From Mesodorylaimus sp. YZB2_4 (taxonomy: Eukaryota; Nematoda; Enoplea; Dorylaimida; Dorylaimidae), in the NCBI GenBank assembly GCA_030248295.1, contig JASANH010000863.1, forward strand, positions 186,001-250,000: a DNA stretch of 64,000 bases, written 5' to 3'. The stretch's first letter is position 1, and each line of letters opens with the position of its first letter. Below the pieces are notes generated by a model. That model did no database searches. It had not been told where the DNA came from and saw only the letters and a list, made by a program, of their open reading frames with translations. The translations under genes were made by a program, and so were the position numbers. Of the stretch, positions 36,650 through 48,330 are shown piece after piece.

Positions 36650-37898
36650 GCGAGTGTCCAGGCAGCTCGGAGCCGTTCGCTTCGAAATGTTCCCGCATAT
36701 TGAATGGTGTGGCCACTGGCGGTCAATGCTTCTTCGTTGGCAAGTCACCCGCAACTTGGGCTAGCGCATGGCAAGTGTGCAAAGAATCTGGCGGCGTTTT
36801 GGCTCAGATTCAGACCCTGAGCGAGTATGATGACATTACATCCATGATACAAGTACGTTTACCGTGAAGAACCACCTGCAGGTTCCTGTTACGCACTACC
36901 TTCACCTCTCACCTCAAGGATGGTGTCTCCTGAATCAGAGATTGACCGTCGCTAGGAAGGCCGCACGGGCTTACTCGCTCCTCATAAGACTCTTAGCAGC
37001 AGTCGCTGATCTCTAGTAGCCATGGACTGGTGAAACATCAACCTGACTTGTTGACGCACCATTTATTTACAGCCGCCTTCCGATCACTGAGAAGCCAGCT
37101 CCCTAGCCTGTGTGACATTCTTTTTCCAGAATAAGTCTGTGGCAATGTCGCTTTGGATTGCTATTCGCAGAACAATCAAATCGGTCTCCGATTGCGCCAT
37201 TCCCCTCAGCACGTCCACGTGGTACGATAATGCCACTACACCAAATTATAAGCTAAATGCCAGCAATACTTGGATAAGATATCGCAGCTGTGATGAAGGC
37301 CTCAAAACAGGCGAACTTTGCATCCGACTGAAATACGCCGCTGGCAGTTTCACATTCGGCAATTTGAACTGCAGCGCGGCAGCCTGGCCTCTGTGCCAAG
37401 TGTCAAGTAAGCCATGAAGACGTGTTAACTGGCACTGGTTTGGTCATTGGCTGGTCTCTACTGTAGACAGTGGCTGAAGCTGGAGAGAGCACCCCCTTAC
37501 CTACAGTAAGAGGCCGCGTTCCCCAACATGTAAGCAGAGCGTCGTGGCGGTGGGAAATTCAAGATTACCTCCCAAGAATACTGATTACGGCAATCATATT
37601 TTTCCGGGTCTTAACGAGCATGTCTCATTTTTTAGCACGAAGTCAAGCTTTTGTGATAGCTACGTGCTGTTTGACTGAGCTAGTGATCGAGACAGCGATA
37701 GTTTCCCACCCACAGCAATGTGTCGATATGTGCTCGACGTGGACCTGGTGTCGTAGTTTCAACGTTATACCAAGCAAAAGAGGTTGCAAACACACGTGCG
37801 AATTTTTCAATTGGGCGAATACGTTGGATTTTATGGACAAGGATAGGAACTTTTATTTGTCGGGGGATAACTGTACTCGTTATAAGAATCGTCCTTGA
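36650..37898 (+). CDS. C-type-lectin plus PAN/apple domain protein, 5'-incomplete
   Basis: Three exons in matching phases (36650-36852, 37130-37406, 37636-37898). The first two form a C-type-lectin-like domain: cysteine-flanked start (GECPGSSEPF, GQCFFVGKSPATWASAWQVC), SLWIAIRRT, and the closing CSAAAWPLCQV. The third gives an apple/PAN-like module with PQQCVDMCSTWTWCRSFNV and GCKHTCEFFN, ending in TGA. The CTLD lacks an obvious EPN or QPD sugar motif, so sugar binding is doubtful. It is likely secreted, but the signal-peptide exon was not identified. Confidence 0.75.
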
Positions 37899-38890
37899 AA
37901 AATGGTTGGTGACTTGCTTGCTGAGCTGTGGCTGCTTGTGAATATTTATGGTGGATCTGGGTCGTACTGGAACTGAGTCCTACTGGAACTGGAACATCCT
38001 ACAGTAATACTGCACGAACTGGCATAGCAAACCCCATGGACCACAGACATCCCTCAAACTGTAACTGACCAAAAACAGTATCTAACCTTGCTGCGAAAAA
38101 CACCACGCCCAGGTTGCAATTCGCCAAACAACCCAGGGCCAGTTAAAGAAGTCTTCTAACTTATCGTTAGGGGTGATCCTGTCAGCTTTGCCAGACGAGC
38201 TTCTTGGTCACTCTTTCCTCACTCGTCTGCAAGCCAAACGAGGAACCCTGAGAAGAGCAGATCTCAGGATCGGTGGTGAGTTACAGTTTGTCCTTTTCGC
38301 TGTCGTCCCATACCTTTTGGCTGGCATCGCCTGGATGCGCGTTTTTGGCATGTACAGTATGTAGGTGGACGTCTTTCGTGTCCTTTATGTGCATGTTCTC
38401 GCTTTGCTTTGATGCATCTGGGCTCCAATGGCGTTTACGCAGTACCACGTCTTGTACAATATTGGTAGATATAATTGCAAAATGCACTGTTCAGTAGCAG
38501 ATAGTCCTGTCATGTCATACATTATCCATAGCCAAGCACTGTGTAGTGTACAGCGCACTCGAAGGCTGAGAAACACATAAATTTGACATTAACTTTTTAC
38601 CTAGGTGGGAGTCGAACCTTCCTCCGTAAGTGCGTGATCGTACGAGCAATGGCCCCTTCGATGGCGATTACCTACAGAAGGCAGAATTGGTCTGATCATG
38701 AGTGAGGACAATGCGCAAGCCGTTCCTGTGCGCAAAACCGTAAAATTCCTTTCAGAGTAATGCTCTGCTATGCGTGAAAAAACTTTGTGCATACTTTGCC
38801 ATGGTATGAAAAATTCATTGACAGTCAACGGTTTCATAAGGTCTGTATGTCTCCATAATGCATTTGCATGTGTCACTATTCATTCAAATG
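37899..38890. other. intergenic region with SINE fragment
   Basis: A tRNA-like B box (GGTTCGACTCCCACC on the minus strand) lies at about 38605-38620, with a head near 38665, suggesting a SINE copy. Nothing else recognised. Confidence 0.4.
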
Positions 38891-39940
38891 ATTCTAAAAA
38901 AATTCTTATCAGACAACGAAAAGGTTAGACCAACCACCCTACTCTAACCAAATGCAAGGCGAGGCGAGGTTGGCTGGGCTCCCTCGGCTCGGCGGCACAT
39001 GCTTGAGCGGGTGATACTTATCGAGACGTGATATATTTACTGTACGTTTATGTTGCGTGTAGGGCGAGGCTCAATCGTACTCCCACACTCATCCACAATG
39101 CATGCCTGTGTGATGTACTCGCTGCATCGTGGAGTCATGGGGTCGACTCCTTGTGGGGTTTTATGTTTTCTGTTTTTCACCAAAGGCCAGTTCCCACACG
39201 AATATACTTATTCGTATTTTGGAGTAAGTTTGGAAGCTTGGAGTTTGGAAGTTTGGAAGCTTAGGGACTTGTTGCAGTTAGGTTGCATCTGACGTGACAG
39301 CATGAGTACTGTATGCCTAGCACACGCCCTGTTGCACTTTTCATAGTGTAATAGATGCCTTCAGTGGTTACTCTATTTGCATGGGACATCTAGTGTGCAC
39401 AGAGGCACAGACTATCTGTCAGACATCTAGTGTGCACACGAGGCACAGACTATTTGTCTCCCTCCCTGGTCAGGGCCGAGCGAGGCCGGGAGGCCGAGCT
39501 GACTGGCTTCCCTAACATGCGAGGGATTGATATGACTAGTCCTTGGACCCGAGCATCGCCTATATAAAGGCCCTGCTCCTTTCCAGGGGGGTTCGGTCAG
39601 TCTCGATCAGTATTCCTCGACGACCCGACGTTTGCAGCTGGCTCCCTTGATCCTGCGTGAGTCCCCCTTGGTCCGGCGTAGTGGACGCTAACAATAAACT
39701 ACTCCGGTACTTGGGCTGCGTGGCTTGATTCGAACCGTGCACCACAACGCAGTTGGTTCAGTGTGTTAGCACGAGAACCTGAGTGTTTCAATAGTGACAA
39801 CGTAGCAATTCTATTTGATCTCAATTTTCCTACAAACGCCGCCGAGGGAGCCCAGCCAACCTCGTCTGACCTTGCATTTGGTTAGAGTAGGGTGGCTGTG
39901 TTAACCTTTTCGTTGTCTGATAACAGATTTTTCTAAAAAT
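38891..39940. mobile_element. inverted-repeat DNA element carrying an LTR-like insertion
   Basis: Arms of about 100 bp pair: ATCAGACAACGAAAAGGTTA at 38908 and the reverse complement ending near 39925, both continuing into CCCTACTCTAACCAAATGCA. No transposase. The middle holds a promoter- and polyA-bearing segment (39375-39800). Confidence 0.7.
39375..39800 (+). mobile_element. probable solo LTR
   Basis: It has a TATA box (CCTATATAAAGG, about 39560) and a following initiator-like TCAGTCTCGATCAGT. AATAAA lies at about 39692, with a GT-rich end. This is the order expected of an LTR. A 38-bp segment starting GACATCTAGTGTGCAC is duplicated in tandem at its left. Exact ends were not resolved and no flanking retrotransposon genes are present. 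Confidence 0.5.
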
Positions 39941-40220
39941 AATAGTACTTTTTCGCACCTACATTTGGGTTAGGAATTCAGAATAGATGGAAGAAATTTG
40001 CCGTTTAGTCCCTCCTGAGCTGACGTTCGTACAAAGAAGGTTGCCACGTTATGCTCTGTCAATATGGCCTACTGCGCATAAGTTCCAGAGTGGCTGGGCT
40101 AAACAGGCGGCAACAAATATGGCTGTTGATATGCAGGAGGTTCTCACACTGAGAAAGCACTCCACTGCCCGTTGTGCTGGTGCCGTAATGTGCCGGTTGT
40201 GCCAAGAATAATTCAACATT

Positions 40221-41353
40221 CTATAGTCGGATTAATCAGCCTAGAGGCACTACGATGCACGGCGCCAGTCTGGCGGGGAGGCCCATGGCCGCGCGAAACA
40301 CAAAACTAGTAACGAGAGCGCGCCTGAAAACAGGTTTCTTGTATGCTAGGGGCGGGAGAGTTTTAGCAAAAGGACATGTATGTAAGGATTGTCCCGCTCG
40401 GCAGGGGTGGATTTTATTGACCTTTAAGGCCGGGCGGGGGCGGGGTGTAAGGCGGAAAAAATTAAGGCTTGCATTGATCACTGCTAGCCTTAGTTGTACA
40501 TCGGGCTATCGAATTTCTCGATTGGTGCCAAAGCATCTTTGTGAAATTCAGGGCGCACATGTATTTTTTCCACATGAACTTTGGAGCATTGAAGTGGGGA
40601 ATCTGTTGCACTGCTGGCACAAGGTACTTATGATCATGAGTGGCCTTCATTTCTTTCATTTGCAGCGGGATCAGCTTGCAATTGAGGAATAAATTTAAGG
40701 TACAGTATGCTGCGTGATCCCACATGGACGTTTTTGAGTGCGTTTTGACGCTAATCCGCCATCCACTCCATCATTCAAATTCAAATCTGTGTTTAACTGG
40801 ACGTGAACTTCTGGTATGTTCATGTCTACATCCATACTTGTGTCCGTGTCAATATAAATACTGGCATCTGGCTCCGTAAACAGCTCGGTGTCCTCATCAG
40901 TGTCGCCATGTTAGCTTTCGCGAACTAATAGTAATAAAATTATTGGTACCATAAATAGAGTTTTCATGATTTTTATATATCACGACTTATCCAATTCAGG
41001 TACCGTAGCGAATGTTCGCAAAGGATAGTTCAGCCTGCTGTGTGGATGTGCAGTGGGGAGAAAGACAAATTCACTGAACAAAACCGAGCTGGGTTCAAAA
41101 ACATTGGCTTTTCTGCATTTATCAATGTGCAGATGGTCTTCTCGATGTCATGCGGCTATATAGAAGGCCTCACTCAAAAAAGGTATCACACATCTGGCGC
41201 TAGGAATTCGAAAAAACGCCGCCCCTAGCATACATGAAACCTGTTTTCAGGCGCGCGCTCGTCACTAGTTTTGTGTTTCGCGCGGCCATGGGCCTCCCCG
41301 CCAGACTGGCGCCGTGCATCCTAGTGCCTCTAGGCTGATTAATCCGACTATAG
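40221..41353. mobile_element. 1.13-kb DNA element with about 135-bp terminal inverted repeats
   Basis: The left end CTATAGTCGGATTAATCAGC is matched in reverse complement at the right end (…GATTAATCCGACTATAG). Pairing extends through the GGCGCCAGTCTGGCGGGGAGG and CGCGCCTGAAAACAGG blocks. The interior has no recognised protein. Confidence 0.8.
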
Positions 41354-41370
41354 TTATTTTCTGGACCCGT

Positions 41371-41952
41371 ACCACAGAAAGCAGATAGAGGTAGGGCACT
41401 AACGTTTGGTAGAGGTAGGGGGTGCCAAAAGATAGGATTACCAATTGGTAATGGGTAGAGGTAGAGACAGGCCTACCGCTACCACTGAATGTGGGTAGGG
41501 AAAAGATAGAACTACCTGATCTTTGCTGCCAGCAATCCATTACGTTTTTCTGTTTAACTCCGCTCATAAGTCTGCACTTGGAATGAAACAGGTTTTCTAC
41601 CCATTATCAGTGGCGGCAACACAAAAAATAGCCATGGCTGCCGGGGAGAAAGGCTGACATTCTTCCGCATTTAGATAGGTTGACTACCTTATACTACAGA
41701 TTGTCCATCATCCTGTGCAGCGTTCCCATCTTTTGCGCGCTCTTTCGTATTGATTTCTTTCCCTACCCGTTGGCTACCCTCCTCTAGAGCAGGGTAGCCA
41801 AATGATAGGGGTAGACACCTACCTCTACTAGTTGGCTACCTCTAGCTGCTCTTTCTGTGGTACTGGTAATGGTTGGTATAGCCCTGTCTCTACCTCCAGG
41901 TAGGCCTATCTTTGCCAAAAGGTACCCCCTACCTGCTTTCTGTGGTACGGCC
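41371..41952. mobile_element. MITE with GTAGAGGTAGGG repeats
   Basis: Inverted ends CCGTACCACAGAAAGCAG (left) and CTGCTTTCTGTGGTACGG (right) enclose many (G)TAGAGGTAGG units in both orientations. It lies 17 bp from the previous element. No coding capacity. Confidence 0.7.
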
Positions 41953-42301
41953 TCTGGTGGCAAACGGGCTCAATTTCCGCAAGAAATATTCTATGCTACA
42001 GAGAATTAACAGTACATCGCAGGTAAATTTTTCAAAAATTTCGGGCTTAGAAATCAAAACAATAAAAAGCAAGCCAACTAATCCACCAAAATACGTAAGC
42101 CTAGCGTAGTACCTGGCGTAACTAGTACCTGGCGGCCGTCAAGTCAAGTGGTGCCACCAGTTTCTCTGCTGTTTTTCGTCTACATTGATACTAGAAACCA
42201 GTTTTGGAAGTCGTGGAATATCGATTTTTCTTAAATTTGTTACTGAAAATTAGCTTATCGCCCCATTTTGTGGACCTCTGCTTGAGGGAGAGGGAAGCAG
42301 C

Positions 42302-43807
42302 ATGGATGAAAATTCAGAGCTTATTACTGCTTCAGTGAAAAACGGCAATATTTTTGGATTAAGTGAGAAGGACAAAGAGGACATTGCGTATATCTCCTTC
42401 GAATTGAACAATTTGCTAAATGTTAGTCCAAACGAAATCATCAGAGCCGTTGCAATGGAAATTTACGAAAGTAAGCATTCGATAATTGCTGTCATGAAGT
42501 CAAAGGCCATGTTCTTGAAGTTTTCATCCAAAAAGCAAGAGATCTAGCTGTGAAGGAAAAGCTTCCAATTTTTAACATTCGAGTAAAGCTGGAGTGCCCG
42601 AGACAACACATTCCAATAATGAAGAAAATGATTTGTTTATTTGCGATTCCGATTGGCATTGGACACGGCGAAGTTACAAAATGGCTGAAGGACCAAAGTT
42701 TAAGCCCTACATCTGACGTCCGTTGGACATGTTGGAAAGGCACCAAGATTGGAAACGGGGGAAGGTCGGTCATGATCTCGACGCCACCAGAGTAAGAAAT
42801 CCCTGGTTTCGCGAGCATGAAGTCAGCACAGCTAGCAAGGCCAGTAATTGTAGATTTGGTACCATGGAATCGAAACGTGGTGTTGGAGGTGTAAGCAAAA
42901 AGGCCATATGTCAAAAGAGTGTCCAGCAACGGATTATAGGCCACAGCCTGGATCATACGCAGCAATGACGAGTGGCCAGCCAGGAGGCGGTTTTCGTCCA
43001 GCAGTGTCATCATCGAGCAAAGCCCCAGACGCTGATCAATCGATATCCGTTGTAGATAAAGAAGATTTTCCGCCATTGCAGTCACTTCACAATGAGAACC
43101 AAATCTCTCGAACGAATCGGGAGAACGAGAAAACAAAGTCATTAAAGGAAAAGCGAGAAATTTTTTCTTTCTTCAGCAAAGCATAACCGCTTTCTAATCA
43201 CCACCCAGGCAAAATTAAGATCGATGGCCAAATATATAGCTCAACAGAACAATACCTATTCAAAGAGAAAGCGAGGGCCATGGGTGAAAAGTCGACTGAA
43301 AAATTGATTATGAAAGCAAAAAGTGGCTCTCAAGCAAAACAGATGGGTAAATCGACTCAGAGGGAACACAGTGAGGGTGGTAGCGATTGGCTGGCATTTG
43401 CAAAGGAGAAGTTGCGTTTTGCAAATGAGAAAAAATTTGAACAAAACCCGACCATGAGAAAATTCTTGTTCGAAACCGCTCCAAAACTGCTAGTGGAAGG
43501 GAACCCGAATGATAGCAGATGCTAGGCGAGGCGAGGATGCGATGACCAGAAAATTTACTATCAATCCAAGTGGAAGGGTGCCAACGAATTCGGGATAATG
43601 CTTACGTTGATTCGTGACGAGATGATAAAAAGGGACGAATACGTCAACGAGGTGCAAGAAACATTGCAGCGATCTGCGACGGTGGAGGAGAGGAGCAAGC
43701 GGCCGCGTAGCAGCACCAGCAGCAACGTTTCGAGCTCTGACGATCCGAATGACTCACGGAACCCTAGGAAGCCGCCTAGGAGCGATTCCGCATGCCTGGA
43801 ATGTTAA
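42302..43807 (+). pseudogene. LINE ORF1 with zinc knuckle and NADAR (YbiA-like) domain
   Basis: Most of it lies in one frame (42302-42547, 42881-43807), with a middle piece one frame off (about 42525-42795). Order: an N-terminal acidic segment, a gag-like region (KEKLPIFNIRVKLECP), a CCHC knuckle at 42881-42922 (CWRCKQKGHMSKEC), a linker, then a NADAR domain at about 43187-43640 and a Ser/Arg-rich tail. NADAR marks are IDGQIYSSTEQYLFKEKA (YbiA has SEHYFQAQK), KKFEQNPTMRKFLFETAPKL, LVEGNPNDSR and a final KGANEFGIMLTLIRDEM. In-frame stops are at 43184-43186 and 43523-43525; the second falls where the family's conserved WG is expected. NADAR enzymes hydrolyse N-glycosidic bonds. Why an ORF1 would carry one is unknown. 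Confidence 0.85.
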
Positions 43808-43908
43808 TGAAGGTATGAACCAGGGGGCGCCAAGCGTACACTTTAGGTCTGGAGAGATTATTTCTGCTTCCCTGTCGATTCCCTTTTCTCTTTTTTGCCG
43901 CTCTCAGT

Positions 43909-44700
43909 ATGGTAGCTAGGATCACTTTTGCCACAATAAATACAGCAGGGTTGAGGGAAAAGCCATCGAAAATTACTGCCTTCTACGAGCTCTTAAAATT
44001 ATATGATTTTGTGTGCATCCAAGAAACACATTTTCGGAACGCGAGAGAGTCAGCTATTTTTGACAATGTTTTCTATCAGAAATTCAGTCTTTTTCATAGT
44101 AATGGAAATGAATTTTGTGCAGGAGTGTGTGTTTTGGTAAATCGAGGATCTTTGTTCACTGATTTCACACGCGTAACAAGTATCGAAGGCCGAATGATAG
44201 GGTTGACTGCGAAGTATGAGAGCAATATCTTTGTTGTAATCGGGTTGTATGCTCCAGCGCAAGAAACTCCTAGAAAAGTGTTTTTCGAGAGTGTGGTCGA
44301 AACGATTATGCAAAAGTTAAGATACCATGATGCGGCTGTTTGTCTCGGTAACTTTAATTTTGTGGAATCGAAAGAGCTAGACCGTAGCACACTCACAACA
44401 TATCCTGAAGCCGGTTTTAAGAAAATCGCAAGTTTTCCTCCAAGCTTAGGCTGAGAGATGTTTATCGTGTTCGTCATCCACACACCAAGGATTTCTCTCA
44501 CTTAGCTCATAACACAAAAAGTCAAGCAAGATCAGATAGAATATACGGGACAGAAAATGTAATCGATTCATATGTCAGGCACAGGTTCGTTGAGACCGCA
44601 TTATCTGACCACAAAATCTTTGCGATATTGTTTAGATTTGATTTTGCACACATAGCAAGAGGGCCTTCTTATTGAAAGTTAGACGTGGAACTCATGCACA
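43909..44700 (+). pseudogene. LINE ORF2 fragment: apurinic-type endonuclease
   Basis: It would nick target DNA for target-primed reverse transcription. Motifs in order are ATINTAGL, CIQETHF (catalytic Glu), GLYAPA, LGNFNF (family GDFN; the Asp is Asn, codon 44350-44352) and, after a frameshift near 44440, LSDHKIF at about 44601-44620. The linker YWKLN-like segment and LWEDCK follow and then similarity ends. The first frame starts ATG right after a short gap from ORF1. The copy is inactive. Confidence 0.85.
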
Positions 44701-44820
44701 GAAATGAGGAGTTGCAGGGCATGATAAGAAATGTACTACGCACATTGCAACCGAATCTTGCCTGCGTCACTGTGCTGAGTTTATGGGAAGATTGCAAAGG
44801 AGTAGTTCAATGAAGCAAAT

Positions 44821-46086
44821 CGTATAAAAACCAAGTCTTTTGTCCGTAGCTTTAGTGATTATTGCTGTGGACATGTCTAGTGCTTCGTAGTCGTCTTCCG
44901 TCGTCATCTCTGGAACAGCAAAACGTGCATTTTGGATCTCGAGAACGGCTTAACCATTTCCAACAAAATTTCGCACGATTATTGGCCATGGCAAACATAG
45001 CTCATCCCCAAAATTTTGTGCATTTTTTGTTGATTTGTTGTCTAGTTATAAACGGGCAAAGTCGCCCGCCTACTATAGCGCGTCTGTGTGGCTGGGCTAA
45101 ACAGGCAACTACCATGCCTGTTGATATCTATACCAAAACTCCTTACATTATACTGCACACTGTACTGTATTGACCCGTGTGCTCTACTATGCGCTTCCTA
45201 ATTAATTGTGGGGCCAAGCAGATCTTGGTCATTGCCGGCAAAGCATAGCTTCCCGAGAAATAACAAGCTTCGTCTCCTCCCGCCCACCCTTGCCTGGTCT
45301 CCAGTCATAACTGGCTAATGGTGTTGTGTCTAAAAAGTAGGGTGCAGGAATTTCTGCGGGTGATTTGGGCACGGATGGACATGCCAGAGAGAAGAAAAAC
45401 ACTGTACGTTTAGAGAGCGGTCGATTGCGCGTTTATTGCGGAGTCACCAAGAAAATCTCGTTGTTGCCTTCGTCGCACAAATCATAATTGCAAGAGGCGT
45501 GTTTGGTCTGTGGGGAGACTTGTGTATTTATCATGAGACTCATCGCTGTCATTGGCACTCACGCAATATGGTGCTGTGATGCGTCTGTATACTGGAAGGG
45601 TGAGCGGTGGAGTTTTTGCGCCACGCCAAAAACCCAGGGTTCGTACAGTCGGGGTAGTCCGAGCAACCTAGTCTTGTGACCTTTTCCATGGCTGAAACAT
45701 CACCATGACGGGTGACGCGCCCAGCTACTGGCTCTATGAGGGAATCGATTACCAGACGAGCCTCTACAGCGTCGCTTACTCATGGCTACTGGCCCTCTCC
45801 TGGCCTTTCAATGTCATCTCTCAGAATCTGATCCAAATCGATTTGATGGAATCGATCGATGTGGTATTTCCTGAAGTTAGGGGCCAGCAGATCACCAGTA
45901 AAATTGTTACTGCGGCAGGCCCTTTCCGCGCCTCTAACATTTGGGCGGATAGTTGTAAGGTAGAGCACCTCTTTCGACACAGACTATGCAGTAGAGATCA
46001 ACCTAGACTGTACAGTAAAATACTGTAGCTTCACAGGTAACTTTCAGCATTTATATAATTCACTTAATATGCCAGAAATAAAAAAC
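44821..46086. other. intergenic repeats
   Basis: About 45088-45150 (TGGCTGGGCTAAACAGGC and following) repeats 40091-40145, pointing to a dispersed element. 45620-45720 holds the CCATGGCTGAAACATCACC block also seen near 22990 and 37020. No gene recognised. Confidence 0.4.
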
Positions 46087-46119
46087 TCAAACACAGGTTT
46101 TCACTGAGTCTTGCCTATA

Positions 46120-46523
46120 GTTGCCCCGCTGCAACAGGATATAAATTTTAAAAAACATGCGTAAGTGGTAAATGCATAGTTGGATCCAGCCAATTCCATC
46201 CGGAGACTCGTCCAAACTACCGTATTTGCGGGTGCAATTCGCTAAAAGCTGGTTGCCGCCCCCGACCAGAGGGGTGAGCACCGCCAGCGCATACAGTACT
46301 AGGCCCATTTTGTTTTCCGTGATGAAATACGGTCTCGTTTTCTCGTTTACGAGCACAATGAAAAGCACCTGTACATTGTAAATTAGTAAGGCGGTGCAAC
46401 TCGAGCTCGATCGGGCTAACATTATTGAGTTTACTTCAGGCTGGTTCGAAAAGGGCGTTGTATTTGCTAGTGTATAAATTGGGATAATGGCCGCGCTGAC
46501 ACCCACCAAGACCCTACACCCCC
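46120..46523 (-). CDS. exon of an unknown multi-pass membrane protein
   Basis: After an acceptor GGTGTAG at about 46524 (minus), the frame is open and strongly hydrophobic in three stretches: VLVGVSAAIIPIYTLA, ALLIYNVQVLFIVLV and MGLVLYALAVLTPLVGG. An NCT glycosylation site follows. The family was not recognised, the 3' end is uncertain and partner exons were not found. Confidence 0.4.
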
Positions 46524-47405
46524 AGATACGCCTCTTCTCTGGTCATGAGTGGAAATCGTTGAATTTCGGAAAAATGTCACTTTGAGCTACATACGGGCGA
46601 CTGTGCTGTCATCTCTGTCAACACGTTCTTTCCCATCAGCTTGGAGTATTTATGCAGAGACACCGTTCAAATATCTGTACGTCCTACTTACCCTGTCCAC
46701 CAACAATCTTACATCGGCGCACATATTCGCACACGTTTTTCAAGTAACGTTTGCCAGAGTGTAGAATATACGAAAACCAGTTCTTTCTTTGGAATTTCTT
46801 AAATCACGTGACCGTTGTTATTGCACGTAGACCACGTTTTGGTGAAACCCAATTACTGACTAAGCACGTGCTACGATGGCATGGACAAAATTCATAAACT
46901 GGCTTGTTGATGTTCAACGAAAGTGAAGTGCCAAAGGCAGTTTATTCATGACTGCACGAACATAAGTATGCACCAACGTCCTAAATCAAAACACGCTACA
47001 ATAGAGGAAAATGACAAATACTGTACAACAGGTCATTTAGAGCCAATGTGGCAAAAATAAGGATCCTTCTAAGGATCGTGGGCGAGGAAAGTCCACAGGG
47101 AGCAGGAAGTGGTGGACCCTCATTAGCAATAGCACCTCAATTTTGTTCGCAAAACGCATTCCTATTTGTATACCTGTTTTAAAATCCATCCGAAACTTTA
47201 AAAAATAATCCATGAAAAGACCAGTTTCCCATCAATATTACTCAAAGTGTATTTTATTCTGATCTTTGTAAAATCAGGAATTTGACCCTCTGTAAATTTG
47301 ACCCAGAAGCCCAGCAATACTTTCCTCGTCGCATCCCTTCCAGAGACTAAACAAGACTAGAGACCAGTCTAATAACTGCTCATTTTTAAAGTACTTTACA
47401 CTGCC

Positions 47406-48330
47406 TCAAACCATATTTGCGCAGTCGGTGCACACTGCCAGACTGGAATCGACACCCGATCGAGGAGCGAGCATGAGCACAGGCACGGCGATCACTTGTT
47501 GGCCGAGTGGCGAGAGACGACAGTTGGTGTCCTTGATTTCGGGTGTCCGCCGCCCTTGACCACATTCAATACTTATACCATGAGTGTCATCATCATTGAT
47601 GTGTACAGCTAGCACTTCCTCAGTTAATTCTGTGATCGGCGTCAAGTGGCAACTAGGAGTAGAGAGCCAACGATGGAATCGTTCTTGCTTTTCCTGAATC
47701 GAGGTCGAACCCGGTAAAATCATGGCAACTCGATATTCGCCGCCACAACATAAATGATGTCTATCTTTCTTTTCTTGTTCTAAATGTTCTTGTTCTTCCA
47801 TGGCTCGAACTAAATCATTCAAATTCAAAGTTTTTAGACTACAAGCCGACATAGATCTGCTTGGCGAACCGTTCTGGTGAAGTTGGGCTTGCGAGGACGA
47901 AGCGGAAAGAGGTGAACAAACACGCAGGGAAAACCATCGTTTTTTAGATTTCTTTTTTCTTGATTCAGGTGATTCTTCTTTTTCCCGTTGTCTTTTGGAA
48001 AGAAAATAATAAAACAAGCAGCAAAGTAAAATAACTGCGGCCAATACGCTCAACGAAGCTGTAGCCGATATTTCCGTCGCCGTATTCATCTTCTCCCAGG
48101 CTCCCAAATCACGAAACGCCGCCACATACGACGATTGGCCACAAATAAGCTTCCCGTTGATGTCTGCACGTGTCAGAGGAAAACAGTTATAGTACCGTAA
48201 ATGGAACGGGTAGTCGCGTGTACGGATATCCCCGCCGCACGCGGCAGTCAGGACTCCGTAAAAGGCATCTCGCTCGCACCCGGGACTGGCGTGAACAAAG
48301 TCGCGTAGCAAACCACGAATTTTCAGACAG
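47406..48330 (-). CDS. C-terminal exon of an unknown type I membrane protein
   Basis: It opens at about 48330 (acceptor GAATAG) and runs 300 codons to stop 47406. A cysteine-containing extracellular part comes first (LLRDFVHASPGCERDAFY, AACGGD, YYNCFPL, KLICGQ). One transmembrane helix follows (LSVLAAVILLCCLFYYFL). The basic cytoplasmic tail has KKKSKKR, a serine-rich segment and an acidic/basic heptad-like stretch (VRAMEEQEHLEQEKKDRHH). No family recognised; the cysteine spacing suggests a disulphide-bonded helical domain. Upstream exons on this strand were not identified. Confidence 0.6.

Larger units (their letters stand above)
42250..44820 (+). mobile_element. 5' part of a decayed non-LTR (LINE) retrotransposon
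   Basis: It has ORF1 with a CCHC knuckle and NADAR domain, then an ORF2 start with an AP-type endonuclease. The reverse transcriptase is missing, so the copy is truncated at the 3' side. Several stops and frameshifts show it is inactive. Boundaries are approximate. Confidence 0.85.
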
